Shown: in pieces, positions 20,988 through 30,518 of the stretch
How the letters are laid out: each line of letters starts with the position of its first letter
Numbering within the stretch: position 1 is the stretch's first letter
NCBI RefSeq assembly: GCF_001187905.1
Contig: NZ_LGIS01000026.1
Span: 1-64,000 of the forward strand
From: Pantoea sp. RIT-PI-b
Lineage (GTDB): Bacteria; Pseudomonadota; Gammaproteobacteria; Enterobacterales; Enterobacteriaceae
Reading direction: 5' to 3'
Length of the DNA: 64,000 bases
Notes under the pieces: model-generated
The model's input: only the letters and a program-made list of their open reading frames with translations
Databases searched by the model: none
What the model was told of the DNA's origin: nothing
Program-made: the position numbers and the translations under genes

Positions 20988-21884
20988 CTAAACTGATGTT
21001 TTCGAAACTAAAGTAAGTGAGAAATCCTCACATCCTAACGCCGCCAGCGTGGCACGCGTGGCATCCAACTGGCTGAGCGTGCTGTCCTGACATTCCGCCA
21101 GTACTGCTTGCTGAATGGTATCGAGCGCTTCGTTACTCATGTTCATCAGAATCAGCGCAGCCTGCAGTGGCGGCAAGCTTGGGTTAAAAGCCGCGTTTTC
21201 TGCATAGCGGCCGGTAAAGGTTTTGCCGCTGTGGCTCAGCAACGCTACGCCGCTGTAACTCAGGCTATAAGGGGCGTGACTGTGATTGGCGGCTTTAATC
21301 GCCGCCTGCTGCAGCGCCTCACCCTGCACAGCAAAACCGTGATTGACCGGCGTCAGCAGACGTTCAGTAATGTTCAAATCGGCGGGACCGAACGCATCCG
21401 GCAGATAGTCGCCCAGCGTGCTAACGGCGCGTCCCGGCAAGCTGATGCGAATCGCCGTGCCGCTGTTCAGCTCGTTCATAAACTGGCGGCAATGGCCGCA
21501 CGGCGTGTAGTTGACGGTAATCGCCGCCAGTTTCTCTTCACCGCGCAGCCAGGCATGCGTAATGGCACTCTGCTCGGCGTGCACCGTCTGCTGCAGCGGC
21601 GCGTGCAGGAACTCCATGTTGGCGCCGAAGTACCAGTGGCCGCTGACGCCACGCGAAATCGCGCCGACATTAAAATGAGACACGGTTGCCACGGCGCAAC
21701 TGGCCGCCAGCGGCAGCAGTTCCAGCGCCAACGCATCATCATCCAGACTGGTCAGCTGTTTCAGTTGCGCGATATCCTGCGGACGCAATACGCCATGAAA
21801 ATCAGGCGCATCCAGCAGCGGTTGAATCGCAGCTTGCAGCGCAGCGGGCAGGGCAGAAAAAGCAGTAGTGAATCGTGAATGCAT
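20988..21884 (-). CDS. cdd: Cytidine deaminase
   Basis: 298 residues, dimeric enterobacterial cytidine deaminase with an active N-terminal domain and a degenerate C-terminal copy. Zinc ligands His102, Cys129 and Cys132 and the catalytic Glu104 are in TVHAEQ and PCGHC, the same numbering as E. coli. It deaminates cytidine and deoxycytidine to uridine forms in pyrimidine salvage. The C-terminal 20 residues diverge from E. coli. Followed in the E. coli order by yohK-yohJ (upstream here, 124 bases from yohK). CytR/CRP control is known in E. coli, but I could not identify convincing operators. Confidence 0.96.
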   Translation of the reverse strand: MHSRFTTAFSALPAALQAAIQPLLDAPDFHGVLRPQDIAQLKQLTSLDDDALALELLPLAASCAVATVSHFNVGAISRGVSGHWYFGANMEFLHAPLQQTVHAEQSAITHAWLRGEEKLAAITVNYTPCGHCRQFMNELNSGTAIRISLPGRAVSTLGDYLPDAFGPADLNITERLLTPVNHGFAVQGEALQQAAIKAANHSHAPYSLSYSGVALLSHSGKTFTGRYAENAAFNPSLPPLQAALILMNMSNEALDTIQQAVLAECQDSTLSQLDATRATLAALGCEDFSLTLVSKTSV

Positions 21885-22008
21885 GATGTGTTGGCCTCAG
21901 TTACGCATGAACGGCGATGCGCCGCCTGACGTTTTATATGTGATCCAAGTCGCTCTGACAATGCAAGCTGATTGGGTTGTTTCAACTTTGCGAGATCTCT
22001 CGCAAGTT

Positions 22009-22701
22009 TTAGCCCCACCAATGCATTAATAGCGGGAAAAGGAACGGTGCCAGTAACGACGTAATGATGCCGCAAATCACCAGAGCCAATGAGCTGAACG
22101 CGCCTTCCTGATAATCGATCTCCGCTGCGCGCGCGGTGCCTAACGCGTGCGAAGCGTTGCCAATCGCCAGGCCGCGTGAGGATTTGTTTTTAACCTGCAG
22201 CAGGTTAAGCAGCATATGGCCAAACACCGCGCCCAGCACGCCGGCGATCAATACGCAGATAGCACTAATGGCCGGAATACCGTGTAGCGATCCTGACACC
22301 GCCATGGCAATGGGCGTAGTCACTGATTTCGGCATGATGGTGGCGGCGATTTCCGGCGTGGCACCCATCCACAGCGCAATCGCGGTACCGGAGACCATCG
22401 CGGTAATACTGCCAATGAAGCAGACACTGATAATGGTTTTCCAGCGGGCGCGAATTTGATGCATCTGCTCATACAGCGGTAGCGCCAACGCCACGACGGC
22501 CGGTTGCAGTAACTGGTTTAGCAGGCTGCTGCCAGCAAAATAGCGTGAATAGGGCATGTTAGTGATTAGCAAAAGCGGAATGACCATCGCCATCGCCACC
22601 AGTAAGGGATTGACAATGGATACATTGATTTTCGCCGCCAGCTTGCGTGCCAGCAGATAGGCGATAACGGTAAGCGGCAGCGACCACCAGGCATCAATCA
22701 T
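22009..22701 (-). CDS. yohK: YohK, LrgB/CidB-family membrane protein
   Basis: 230 residues, seven or so hydrophobic segments. LrgB family blocks are [40 protein letters not shown] and the C-terminal SHALGTARA with [21 protein letters not shown]. It pairs with YohJ (LrgA type), whose gene overlaps it by eight bases, as an inner-membrane transporter-like complex. The physiological substrate is not settled. AGGAG precedes the ATG. Confidence 0.93.
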   Translation of the reverse strand: MIDAWWSLPLTVIAYLLARKLAAKINVSIVNPLLVAMAMVIPLLLITNMPYSRYFAGSSLLNQLLQPAVVALALPLYEQMHQIRARWKTIISVCFIGSITAMVSGTAIALWMGATPEIAATIMPKSVTTPIAMAVSGSLHGIPAISAICVLIAGVLGAVFGHMLLNLLQVKNKSSRGLAIGNASHALGTARAAEIDYQEGAFSSLALVICGIITSLLAPFLFPLLMHWWG

Positions 22702-23077
22702 GGTTTTTCTCCTGCGGGCGCTGCATCCGTTCTGCGCTTAGACCGACAATCAGCAACACCAGGAAGGTACTGACAATGCAGGACACCACGATCGGGCCAA
22801 ACTGGGCGGTGAGAATATCTGTATAACCCATCACGCCCACGCTGATGGGGACAAAAAGCAGCGCCATATAGCGAATCAGCAAATGACAGCCGGGCTTCAC
22901 CCAGTCAACCGGCAGGATTTGTAGCGCCAACAGCAGGAACAGCAGCAGCATGCCGATGATGCTGCCGGGAATGGTTATCGGGAGCAGGGCAGAAATCCCC
23001 ATTCCGGCGTACAGCGCCGCATAAATGATGACGAAGGCGCGCAAATAGCGCCAGCAGGCAGAGAGAACGGCGGGCAT
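22694..23077 (-). CDS. yohJ: YohJ, LrgA/CidA-family membrane protein
   Basis: 127 residues, four hydrophobic segments; close to E. coli YohJ in [35 protein letters not shown] and [16 protein letters not shown]. The ATG at 23077 has AGGAG six bases upstream, preferred to a GTG 14 codons earlier without a ribosome site. The holin-like LrgA fold accompanies LrgB-type YohK, which is translationally coupled through an overlap. Confidence 0.93.
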   Translation of the reverse strand: MPAVLSACWRYLRAFVIIYAALYAGMGISALLPITIPGSIIGMLLLFLLLALQILPVDWVKPGCHLLIRYMALLFVPISVGVMGYTDILTAQFGPIVVSCIVSTFLVLLIVGLSAERMQRPQEKNHD

Positions 23078-23235
23078 GGCAGGCTCCTGTTTTCGTAGCG
23101 CTTTATCATACGCATTCACTGCTTAGCGTGCTAGCGATCACATTGGAATACAGATTCCAGCTTTTTTATCGCGTTCTTTCCACCCAGAACACATGCCGTA
23201 GGCTAAGCAAAATATCGCGCGAAGAGAGCGTGCGG

Positions 23236-23592
23236 ATGAAATCGGTTATACGGCAACGTGAACTGCGTAAAAAAATGCCAGACGCTGAATACCGGCTATG
23301 GCATTTTTTACGAAATCGGAATGTGTGCGGAGTGAAGTTTCGGCGTCAGCATCCGATTGGGTGCTATATCGTAGATTTTGCCTGTATTGAGAGGCTGCTG
23401 ATTGTTGAGCTGGACGGCGGACAGCATAACGATGATCAGGCGCGAATGTATGATGAACAACGAACGGCATTTTTACAGCGTTGTGGCTGGCGAGTGATTC
23501 GTTTCTGGAATCATCAGATTTTCGAAGAGTTTGATGCGGTGATGGATGAGGTATATCGGCAGTTGATGTTGCGGCCTGCACCCTCACCCTAG
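23236..23592 (+). CDS. DUF559 (Vsr-like) endonuclease-domain protein
   Basis: 118 residues from ATG 23236 (GAGAG upstream); a longer frame from 23128 is less likely because the family starts near RQRELRKKMPDAEYRLW. Recognisable DUF559 core: LRNRNVCGVKFRRQHPIG, then YIVDFACIERLLIVELDGGQH, which supplies the Asp and Glu-X-Asp of a PD-(D/E)XK-type nuclease fold related to the very-short-patch repair endonuclease. A further conserved RTAFLQRCGWRVIRFWNHQI follows. Cellular role unknown for the family. The last residues (PAPSP) and the TAG stop are encoded by the first 12 bases of the palindromic repeat array at 23581-23766. It is not part of the E. coli gene order at this place. Confidence 0.85.
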   Translation: MKSVIRQRELRKKMPDAEYRLWHFLRNRNVCGVKFRRQHPIGCYIVDFACIERLLIVELDGGQHNDDQARMYDEQRTAFLQRCGWRVIRFWNHQIFEEFDAVMDEVYRQLMLRPAPSP

Positions 23593-23766
23593 CCCTCTCC
23601 CGCGCGCGGGAGAGGGAATAGTTAGGTGGAGCATTGAATCAAATATTCGCTTAAAACGGTTCCCTCTCCCGCGCGCGGGAAAGGGAATGGTTAGGTGGAG
23701 CATTGAATCAAATATTCGCTTAAAACGGTTCCCTCTCCCGCAAGCGGGAGAGGGTTAGGGTGAGGG
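23581..23766. repeat. Tandem 69-bp palindromic repeat array with 23-bp inverted ends
   Basis: Three hairpins start at 23593, 23662 and 23731 (period exactly 69). Each is CCCTCTCCCGC plus its complement, joined by two nearly identical 45-base spacers containing TTAGGTGGAGCATTGAATCA. The outer 23 bases (23581-23603 and 23744-23766) are inverted copies with one mismatch, containing the CCCTCACCCTA motif common in gammaproteobacterial REP-like sequences. It lies between the convergent DUF559 and metG genes and contributes the DUF559 stop codon. Confidence 0.85.
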
Positions 23767-23778
23767 AAAAGAAGCGCC

Positions 23779-25812
23779 TTACTTCACCGGCATTCCAGGC
23801 ACTGCGCCGCTATCGACCGACAGCACAAACAGATCTTTGCCGCCCGGGCCTGCAGACAGCACCATGCCTTCTGAAACACCGAAGCGCATCTTACGCGGCG
23901 CGAGGTTGGCGACGATGATGGTCATCTTGCCGACCAGCACGGAGGGATCCGGATAGGCCGCGCGAATGCCAGAGAAAATCTGACGCTTCTCGCCGCCCAC
24001 ATCCAGCTCCAGACGCAGCAGCTTGTCAGAACCTTCCACCAGCTCCGCTTTCTCAATCAACGCCACGCGCATATCGACCTTGGCGAAATCATCAATGGTG
24101 ATGGTGTCACCAATTGGCGCATCGGCCAGCGGCCCGGTTGCTGCAGGCTTATTTGCCGCCGCCGCGTCCTCTTTCGAGGCCTCAATCAGCGCTTCAACTT
24201 TGCTCATCTCGATACGGCCATACAGCGCTTTAAACGGTGCCACGTCATGATCCAGCAGCGGCTGGGCAATTGCATCCCAGCTTAGCTCGCTCTGCAGGAA
24301 GGCTTCAGTACGTTCGCTCAACGATGGCAGCACCGGCTTCAGCCAGGTCATCAATACGCGGAACAGGTTGATGCCCATTGAGCAAATTGCTTGCAGATCG
24401 GCATCACGGCCTTCTTGCTTCGCCACCACCCACGGTGCTTGCTCATCAACATAGCGGTTAGCCAGATCGGCCAGCGCCATGATTTCACGGATTGCGCGAT
24501 TAAATTCGCGACTGGCCCAGGCTTCGCCAATCCGCTCAGAGGCATCAACAAAGGTCTGATACAGCGCCGGATCGGCCAGTTCGCCAGACAATTTGCCGCC
24601 AAAGCGTTTGGTCAGGAAGCCCGCGTTACGCGATGCCAGGTTAACCACTTTGTTCACCACATCTGCATTCACACGCTGCACGAAATCCTCTAGATTCAGA
24701 TCGATATCGTCGATGCGTGACGAGAGCTTGGCCGCGTAGTAATAGCGCAGGCTGTCGGCATCCAGATGCTGCAACCAGGTGCTGGCTTTAATAAAGGTGC
24801 CGCGCGACTTAGACATCTTCGCGCCGTTCACCGTTACATAACCGTGCACGAACAGGTTGGTTGGCTTGCGGAAGTTGCTGCCTTCCAGCATCGCTGGCCA
24901 GAACAGACTGTGGAAATAGACGATATCTTTACCGATAAAGTGATACAGCTCGGTAGTCGAATCTTTCTTCCAGAACTCGTCGAAATCGATATTGCCACGT
25001 TGGTCGCACAGGTTTTTAAATGAACCCATGTAACCAATTGGCGCATCCAGCCAGACATAGAAGTATTTGCCCGGCGCGCCAGGAATTTCAAAGCCGAAAT
25101 AGGGCGCATCGCGGGAGATATCCCACTGTTGCAGACCCGATTCAAACCACTCCTGCATCTTGTTAGCAACCTGCTCTTGCAGCGCGCCTGAGCGCGTCCA
25201 CGCCTGCAGCATGGCGCTGAAGGACGGCAGATCGAAGAAGAAGTGCTCGGAGTCACGCAGCACCGGCGTGGCGCCAGAAACCACCGATTTCGGGTCGATC
25301 AGCTCCGTTGGGCTGTAGGTCGCGCTGCACACTTCGCAGTTGTCGCCATACTGATCCGGTGATTTACATTTCGGGCAGGTACCTTTGACGAAACGGTCCG
25401 GCAGGAACATGCCTTTCTCAGGATCGTATAGCTGCGAAATGGTGCGGTTCTTAATGAAGCCATTCTCTTTCAGACGACCGTAAATCAGCTCGGACAGCTG
25501 ACGGTTCTCATCGCTGTGCGTCGAGTGATAGTTGTCGTAGCCGATGTTGAAGCCGGCAAAATCGGTTTCGTGCTCTTGCTTCATCTCGGCAATCATCTGC
25601 TCTGGCGCCACGCCCAACTGCTGAGCTTTCAGCATGATTGGCGTGCCGTGGGCGTCGTCAGCACAGATGAAGTGAACCTGATTGCCACGCATTCGCTGGT
25701 AACGGACCCAAATGTCAGCCTGAATGTGTTCAAGCATGTGACCGAGATGGATAGAACCGTTTGCGTACGGCAGTGCGCACGTTACCAGAATTTTTTTAGC
25801 GACTTGAGTCAT
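23779..25812 (-). CDS. metG: Methionyl-tRNA synthetase
   Basis: 677 residues, the E. coli MetG length. Class I synthetase: HLGH at 21-24 (HIGH motif), zinc-binding CPKC...CEVC, KMSKS in the GAKMSKSRG segment and a C-terminal EMAP/tRNA-binding domain beginning near [14 protein letters not shown] that mediates dimerisation. It charges tRNA-Met and initiator tRNA. The ATG at 25812 matches the family start; the longer frame to 25914 runs into the mrp promoter region. Divergent from mrp, as in E. coli. The stop lies 12 bases from the repeat array. Confidence 0.97.
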   Translation of the reverse strand: MTQVAKKILVTCALPYANGSIHLGHMLEHIQADIWVRYQRMRGNQVHFICADDAHGTPIMLKAQQLGVAPEQMIAEMKQEHETDFAGFNIGYDNYHSTHSDENRQLSELIYGRLKENGFIKNRTISQLYDPEKGMFLPDRFVKGTCPKCKSPDQYGDNCEVCSATYSPTELIDPKSVVSGATPVLRDSEHFFFDLPSFSAMLQAWTRSGALQEQVANKMQEWFESGLQQWDISRDAPYFGFEIPGAPGKYFYVWLDAPIGYMGSFKNLCDQRGNIDFDEFWKKDSTTELYHFIGKDIVYFHSLFWPAMLEGSNFRKPTNLFVHGYVTVNGAKMSKSRGTFIKASTWLQHLDADSLRYYYAAKLSSRIDDIDLNLEDFVQRVNADVVNKVVNLASRNAGFLTKRFGGKLSGELADPALYQTFVDASERIGEAWASREFNRAIREIMALADLANRYVDEQAPWVVAKQEGRDADLQAICSMGINLFRVLMTWLKPVLPSLSERTEAFLQSELSWDAIAQPLLDHDVAPFKALYGRIEMSKVEALIEASKEDAAAANKPAATGPLADAPIGDTITIDDFAKVDMRVALIEKAELVEGSDKLLRLELDVGGEKRQIFSGIRAAYPDPSVLVGKMTIIVANLAPRKMRFGVSEGMVLSAGPGGKDLFVLSVDSGAVPGMPVK

Positions 25813-25973
25813 GATTGCGTAGCGTTCCGTGAGTAAAAAATCGGGGATTGATGTTAACCGAAGCACCCTCTGACGTAAACATGACAGGACATCCGCGTCA
25901 CTTTTAGCGCCCATCTGATATTATTGAACAGACACCGCCGCAATCTGGCGTGATGAAAAAACAAGGAGTAGGG

Positions 25974-27086
25974 ATGACTTCACAATCCCAGCAACATCAT
26001 TCACCTGAAGCGCTGCGGGCCCTGGTCATCGGCGTGCTGAGTGACTTTGAACATCCGACGCTGCAACACAATCTGACCACGCTGAAAGCCTTGCGCCACG
26101 TGGCGCTGCTGGATGACAAGCTGCACATCGAGCTGATCATGCCGTTCGCCTGGGCTAGCGCCTTTGAAGAGTTGAAAGCGCAAACCAGCGCCGAACTGCT
26201 GCGTCTGACCGAAGCCAGCGCCATTGACTGGCGGCTACGCCACGATATTGCCACGCTGAAGCGGGTGAAAAATCATCCGGGCGCGACCGGTGTGAAAAAC
26301 ATCATCGCCGTCAGTTCAGGCAAAGGTGGCGTGGGTAAATCCAGCACCGCAGTCAATATGGCGCTGGCGCTGATCGCCGAAGGCGCGCGCGTAGGCATTC
26401 TTGATGCGGATATTTACGGTCCGTCAATTCCCAACATGCTCGGCACCGAAAATCAGCGGCCCACTTCGCCGGACGGCACGCACATGGCACCGATCATGGC
26501 GCACGGCCTGGCAACCAACTCGATTGGTTATTTGGTGACTGACGACAATGCCATGGTGTGGCGCGGCCCGATGGCCAGCAAAGCGCTGATGCAGCTGCTC
26601 AACGAAACCATGTGGCCGGATCTGGATTATTTAATCCTCGACATGCCGCCAGGCACCGGCGATATCCAGCTCACCCTGGCGCAAAACGTGCCGGTGACCG
26701 GCGCATTGGTGGTGACGACGCCGCAGGACATTGCGTTGATTGATGCACGTAAAGGCATGGTGATGTTCGAGAAAGTCAGCGTGCCGGTATTGGGCGTGGT
26801 GGAGAACATGAGCATGCACATCTGTAGCCAATGCGGCCACCACGAGCCGATTTTCGGCACCGGCGGCGCGCAGAAGCTGGTGGAAGATTATAACACCCGC
26901 TTGTTGGCGCAGCTGCCGCTGCACATGACGCTGCGTGAAGATCTGGATGATGGCGAACCGACCGTGGTGCGCCGTCCAGACAGTGATTTTACCGCGCTCT
27001 ATCGCCAACTGGCGGGCCGCGTCGCGGCACAGCTCTACTGGCAGGGTGAAATTATCCCGGGCGATATCGCTTTCCGCGCCGTTTAA
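25974..27086 (+). CDS. mrp: Iron-sulfur cluster carrier protein Mrp (ApbC)
   Basis: 370 residues. MIP18-like N-terminal domain (to about residue 95), then a ParA/MinD-type P-loop NTPase: deviant Walker A SGKGGVGKSS near 115-124, Walker B LDYLILDMPPGTGD and the CSQC pair that binds a bridging 4Fe-4S cluster. It transfers clusters to apo-proteins. ATG 25974 follows AAGGAGTAGGG and is preferred to one eight codons upstream. Divergent from metG as in E. coli. The stop overlaps the stop of the convergent GNAT gene. Confidence 0.96.
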   Translation: MTSQSQQHHSPEALRALVIGVLSDFEHPTLQHNLTTLKALRHVALLDDKLHIELIMPFAWASAFEELKAQTSAELLRLTEASAIDWRLRHDIATLKRVKNHPGATGVKNIIAVSSGKGGVGKSSTAVNMALALIAEGARVGILDADIYGPSIPNMLGTENQRPTSPDGTHMAPIMAHGLATNSIGYLVTDDNAMVWRGPMASKALMQLLNETMWPDLDYLILDMPPGTGDIQLTLAQNVPVTGALVVTTPQDIALIDARKGMVMFEKVSVPVLGVVENMSMHICSQCGHHEPIFGTGGAQKLVEDYNTRLLAQLPLHMTLREDLDDGEPTVVRRPDSDFTALYRQLAGRVAAQLYWQGEIIPGDIAFRAV

Positions 27087-27535
27087 CGTCGTCCCTTTCC
27101 GCTGGCGCGTGTCGCCAGCGGAAAATGCATCAGCACATATTTTCCCTGCTCGCCCTCGCCAACCGCTTCACGTCGCCAACCATGTTTGAGGTAAAAATCC
27201 AGCGCCGCCTGATTTTGTTGCAAGCATTTCAACGCGCCGGTGGAGGTGAAACGTGCTTGAACCTTTTCCAGCAGCGCGCTGCCAACGCCTTGCCCTTGCG
27301 CAGCCGGATCGACATACAGGCTATGCAGAAAGTTGTCGTTATCCAGCACGGCCGCAAACCCCACGCGATGCCCGTCCAGTTCGGCAACCAGCACGGTTTC
27401 ACCCAAAATCACCGCATCGAAATCTTCTAATTGCCAATCATCGCCAGCCAGCCAGGTCCAGTTATGGCGACGCGCGGCAAGATACAGCGTGCGCAGAAAA
27501 GGCCGATCGGCTTCGTCAAAAAAACGTATTTGCAC
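27083..27535 (-). CDS. GNAT-family N-acetyltransferase
   Basis: 150 residues, single GNAT domain. The acetyl-CoA pyrophosphate loop is VDPAAQGQGVGSALL near residue 76, preceded by the beta strand NFLHSLY and followed by the typical NQAALDFYLKHGW. Acceptor not inferable. The start appears to be GTG at 27535 with GGAG seven bases upstream. Convergent with mrp; the two stop codons overlap by three bases. Stand-alone gene with a palindromic repeat upstream. Confidence 0.85.
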   Translation of the reverse strand: MQIRFFDEADRPFLRTLYLAARRHNWTWLAGDDWQLEDFDAVILGETVLVAELDGHRVGFAAVLDNDNFLHSLYVDPAAQGQGVGSALLEKVQARFTSTGALKCLQQNQAALDFYLKHGWRREAVGEGEQGKYVLMHFPLATRASGKGRR

Positions 27536-27607
27536 TCAACAACTCCATTCCCGGGAATTTGCAGGTGCGCAAAAATGCACCCCCTACGAAATCCCCACGG
27601 GTCAATT

Positions 27608-27631
27608 GTAGGGCCGCCATTCATGGCGACC
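27608..27631. repeat. GTAGGG-headed dispersed palindrome
   Basis: GTAGGG plus CCGCCATTCATGGCGACC. A short GGTGCGC/ATGCACC dyad followed by CCCCTAC just to the left (about 27564-27586) looks like a remnant of a second, inverted copy of the GTGCAC subtype seen at 48524. Confidence 0.65.
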
Positions 27632-27757
27632 AGCTAATGATTAAGCCATCAGTCAAAAGTAGCAGTTTCACGCCGAAAAGATAAAGCCTGTCAGAACAAC
27701 GGCTTTTTTGTGTAGAATGCCCGCGCGAGCCGCATGAAATCTGGCGTCGGCGCTTTG

Positions 27758-27794
27758 ATAGCTTTTGGTTATCTGATTGATAACGTCTGCATAT
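27758..27794 (+). promoter_or_regulatory. OxyR binding site of ahpCF
   Basis: ATAG-N7-TTAT-N7-ATAA-N7-ATAT spans 37 bases and matches the four-element OxyR motif (ATAG-N7-CTAT-N7-ATAG-N7-CTAT) with exact spacing. It ends 56 bases before the ahpC ATG. The remainder of the 27536-27850 gap holds only the palindrome above. Confidence 0.85.
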
Positions 27795-27850
27795 TAGAAG
27801 TTGGCCCGAAAATTCTGTAACTTGCATCACATCTTTTAACGGAGGTCACC

Positions 27851-28414
27851 ATGTCCATCATTAATACCAAGATCAAACCATTTAAAAACGCAGCGTTCAA
27901 AAACGGCGAATTCATCGAAGTCACCGAGAAAGACGTTGAAGGTAAATGGAGTGTTTTCTTCTTCTACCCGGCTGACTTCACCTTCGTATGCCCAACCGAA
28001 TTGGGTGACGTTGCAGACCATCACGAAGAATTCCAGAAACTGGGTGTAGATATCTACTCTGTTTCTACCGACACGCACTTTACCCACAAAGCCTGGCACG
28101 GTTCTTCTGACACCATCGCAAAAATCAAATATGCGATGATCGGTGACCCAACTGGCGCGCTGACCCGCAACTTCGAAATCATGCGTGAAGACGAAGGCCT
28201 GGCAGACCGTGGTACCTTCATCGTTGATCCGGAAGGCATCATCCAGGCGATCGAAATCACTGCCGAAGGCATTGGCCGTGACGCATCTGACCTGATCCGT
28301 AAAGTGAAAGCAGCCCAGTACGTTGCTTCTCACCCAGGCGAAGTTTGCCCGGCTAAATGGAAAGAAGGCGAAGCAACGCTGGCTCCATCACTGGACCTGG
28401 TTGGCAAAATCTAA
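27851..28414 (+). CDS. ahpC: Alkyl hydroperoxide reductase subunit C (2-Cys peroxiredoxin)
   Basis: 187 residues, near-identical to E. coli AhpC. Peroxidatic Cys47 in FTFVCPTE and resolving Cys166 in GEVCPAKW (numbering includes Met1). It reduces hydrogen peroxide and organic hydroperoxides in the cytosol and is recycled by AhpF. A strong GGAGGT ribosome site and highly biased codons indicate very high expression. Preceded by an OxyR motif; followed by a partial terminator hairpin and ahpF. Confidence 0.98.
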   Translation: MSIINTKIKPFKNAAFKNGEFIEVTEKDVEGKWSVFFFYPADFTFVCPTELGDVADHHEEFQKLGVDIYSVSTDTHFTHKAWHGSSDTIAKIKYAMIGDPTGALTRNFEIMREDEGLADRGTFIVDPEGIIQAIEITAEGIGRDASDLIRKVKAAQYVASHPGEVCPAKWKEGEATLAPSLDLVGKI

Positions 28415-28438
28415 GTTAGCTGCCATTCGATCTTTCTC

Positions 28439-28464
28439 AATCGGGTGCTACGGCACCCGATTTT
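28439..28464 (+). terminator. Intercistronic attenuator/terminator ahpC-ahpF
   Basis: AATCGGGTGC-TACG-GCACCCGATTTTC. The short T-tract suggests partial termination, giving more ahpC than ahpF mRNA. Confidence 0.7.
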
Positions 28465-28481
28465 CATGACAGGAACTCACT

Positions 28482-30050
28482 ATGCTCGACACCAATTTAA
28501 AAACCCAACTCAAGGCTTACCTTGAGAAACTAACGAAACCGGTTGAGTTGATTGCCACATTGGATGATGGCGCTAAATCGGCAGAGATCCGTACTCTGCT
28601 GGCCGATATCGCGAGCTTGTCAGATAAAGTCAGCTTCCGTGAAGAGAACGATCGTCCGGTACGTAAGCCCTCATTCCTGATCACCAACCCAGGCGCTAAT
28701 AGCGGCCCGCGATTTGCCGGTTCGCCAATGGGCCACGAATTCACTTCACTGGTTTTAGCCTTGCTGCAAACCGGTGGACACCCTTCGAAAGAAGCGCAGA
28801 GCCTGCTGGATCAGGTGGTGGCGCTGGAAGGCGACTTCCATTTCGAAACCTATTATTCACTGTCGTGCCACAACTGTCCTGACGTGGTGCAGGCGCTGAA
28901 CCTGATGGCGGTACTCAATCCGCGTATCAGCCACACCGCGATTGACGGCGGTATGTTCCAGAACGAAATCACCGAACGCAACGTGATGGGCGTGCCAGCG
29001 GTATTCCTTAACGGCAAAGAGTTTGGTCAGGGCCGTCTGAGCCTGGCGGAGATCGTCGGTAAAGTGGATACCAACGCGGATAAACGCGCGGCGGAAGAGC
29101 TGAACAAACGTGATGCCTATGAAGTGCTGATCGTTGGCAGCGGCCCGGCGGGCGCGGCAGCGGCAATCTACTCGGCGCGTAAAGGCATCCGCACTGGCCT
29201 GATGGGCGAACGCTTTGGTGGCCAGGTGCTGGACACCGTCGACATTGAAAACTACATCTCAGTACCGAAAACTGAAGGCGCTAAGCTGGCCGGTTCTCTG
29301 CGTGCCCACGTTGATGATTATGACGTGGATGTGATTGATACCCAGAGTGCCATTAAGCTGATTCCTGCGGCGAAAGAGGGCGGTCTGCATGCGATTGAAA
29401 CCGCCTCCGGCGCAGTGCTGAAATCACGCAGCATCATCATTGCCACCGGTGCACGCTGGCGCAACATGGGTGTACCGGGCGAAGAGCAGTATCGCACCAA
29501 GGGCGTCACCTACTGCCCGCACTGCGACGGTCCGCTGTTTAAAGGCAAACGCACTGCGGTGATCGGCGGTGGTAACTCAGGCGTTGAAGCCGCTATCGAT
29601 CTGGCCGGTCTGGTTGAGCACGTCACCTTGCTGGAATTTGCCAGCGAAATGCGCGCCGACAAAGTGCTGCAGGACAAACTGCGCAGCCTGAAAAACGTTG
29701 ATGTGATTCTGAACGCGCAGACCACCGAAGTGAAAGGCGACGGCAGCAAAGTCACCAGTCTGACCTACATCGATCGCAATAACCAAACCAGCCACGAAAT
29801 CGCGCTGAGCGGCATCTTCGTGCAGATCGGTTTGCTGCCGAATACCACCTGGCTGGAAGGTGCGGTTGAGCGCACTAAAATGGGCGAAATCATCATTGAT
29901 GCCAAGTGCGAAACCAGCCTGAAAGGCGTGTTCGCTGCCGGCGACTGCACCACGGTGCCGTACAAGCAGATCATCATCGCCAGCGGTGAAGGCGCAAAAG
30001 CCTCACTCAGCGCCTTCGATTATCTGATTCGTACCAAACCGGCTGAATAA
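28482..30050 (+). CDS. ahpF: Alkyl hydroperoxide reductase subunit F (NADH:peroxiredoxin reductase)
   Basis: 522 residues. N-terminal double-thioredoxin-fold domain with CHNC redox pair (about 129-132), then a thioredoxin-reductase-like flavoprotein with FAD motif [19 protein letters not shown], second redox pair CPHC (about 345-348) and pyridine-nucleotide motif [15 protein letters not shown]. It passes electrons from NADH through FAD and both disulfides to AhpC. Second gene of ahpCF, with its own AGGAAC ribosome site. Closed by a strong terminator. Confidence 0.97.
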   Translation: MLDTNLKTQLKAYLEKLTKPVELIATLDDGAKSAEIRTLLADIASLSDKVSFREENDRPVRKPSFLITNPGANSGPRFAGSPMGHEFTSLVLALLQTGGHPSKEAQSLLDQVVALEGDFHFETYYSLSCHNCPDVVQALNLMAVLNPRISHTAIDGGMFQNEITERNVMGVPAVFLNGKEFGQGRLSLAEIVGKVDTNADKRAAEELNKRDAYEVLIVGSGPAGAAAAIYSARKGIRTGLMGERFGGQVLDTVDIENYISVPKTEGAKLAGSLRAHVDDYDVDVIDTQSAIKLIPAAKEGGLHAIETASGAVLKSRSIIIATGARWRNMGVPGEEQYRTKGVTYCPHCDGPLFKGKRTAVIGGGNSGVEAAIDLAGLVEHVTLLEFASEMRADKVLQDKLRSLKNVDVILNAQTTEVKGDGSKVTSLTYIDRNNQTSHEIALSGIFVQIGLLPNTTWLEGAVERTKMGEIIIDAKCETSLKGVFAAGDCTTVPYKQIIIASGEGAKASLSAFDYLIRTKPAE

Positions 30051-30073
30051 GTTTTTGCGATAGCCACGCAACT

Positions 30074-30105
30074 GCCCTGCAACCTGTGTTGCGGGGCTTT
30101 TTTTT
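30074..30105 (+). terminator. Rho-independent terminator of ahpCF
   Basis: GCCCTGCAAC-CTGT-GTTGCGGGGC (one G-U pair) followed by a run of eight T residues. Confidence 0.92.
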
Positions 30106-30119
30106 ATTTTTATACGGCC

Positions 30120-30323
30120 TTAGCCTAACCAGCGTTTGGCTTCGGCATCGCTTATATCGCGGTAATAGACTTTATGCAGCCGTTCACCACAGGTTTTACA
30201 CTGTGCTGTAACGTGCGTGGAAAAATAGTGGCGGCCAGACGGTGACATCGCGCCTTTGCGGGATATTTGAATATCGTGCCATTTGTGTGCATGCGGAATA
30301 AAGCTGAAGAATTTTAATTTCAT
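30120..30323 (-). CDS. Small uncharacterised CxxC protein
   Basis: 67 residues from ATG 30323; a longer frame to 30434 is possible but its first 37 residues look non-coding. Basic, with HAHKWHDIQISRKGAMSPSGRHYFSTHVTAQCKTCGERLHKVYY. The HKW and CKTCG pattern suggests half of a metal site, reminiscent of short zinc-ribbon proteins. I do not recognise a function. The ribosome site is weak, so the gene call rests on the protein-like composition and its position after the ahpF terminator. Confidence 0.5.
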   Translation of the reverse strand: MKLKFFSFIPHAHKWHDIQISRKGAMSPSGRHYFSTHVTAQCKTCGERLHKVYYRDISDAEAKRWLG

Positions 30324-30472
30324 TATCGCTGCCGGAATGGAGTGGGCGGAGTTTCTCTTCAAATCCGGAGAGCCATTAAGCCGTTTCTGAACGATGTATA
30401 TTTTGATATGCATCAATCTGCACGGTGCTAGCACTGACTTAGCGCTAACTTAATCGATGAGTTAATTAGAGA

Positions 30473-30496
30473 GCGGGAAATTTATTATTTCCCCGC
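30473..30496. other. Hairpin after the GT/GNAT gene
   Basis: GCGGGAAA and TTTCCCCGC arms (one bulge) around a seven-base AT loop, 22 bases past the stop of the GT/GNAT gene. Lacks a clear T-tract on that strand; possible operon-end structure. Confidence 0.45.
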
Positions 30497-30518
30497 CACA
30501 ATAATTGATGTAAAACAG

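Noticed and set aside
21108..21878. 256-residue open frame on the plus strand
   Set aside because: It is antisense to cdd, whose catalytic motifs are intact; the frame lacks a ribosome site and its composition is Arg/Gln-rich.
21939..21954. CRP site upstream of cdd
   Set aside because: TGTGA-N6-TCGCT has only one good half and would overlap the likely -10, so activation geometry is wrong.
23593..23754. CRISPR array
   Set aside because: Repeats are palindromic, the 45-base intervals between them are nearly identical rather than unique, and there are no cas genes.
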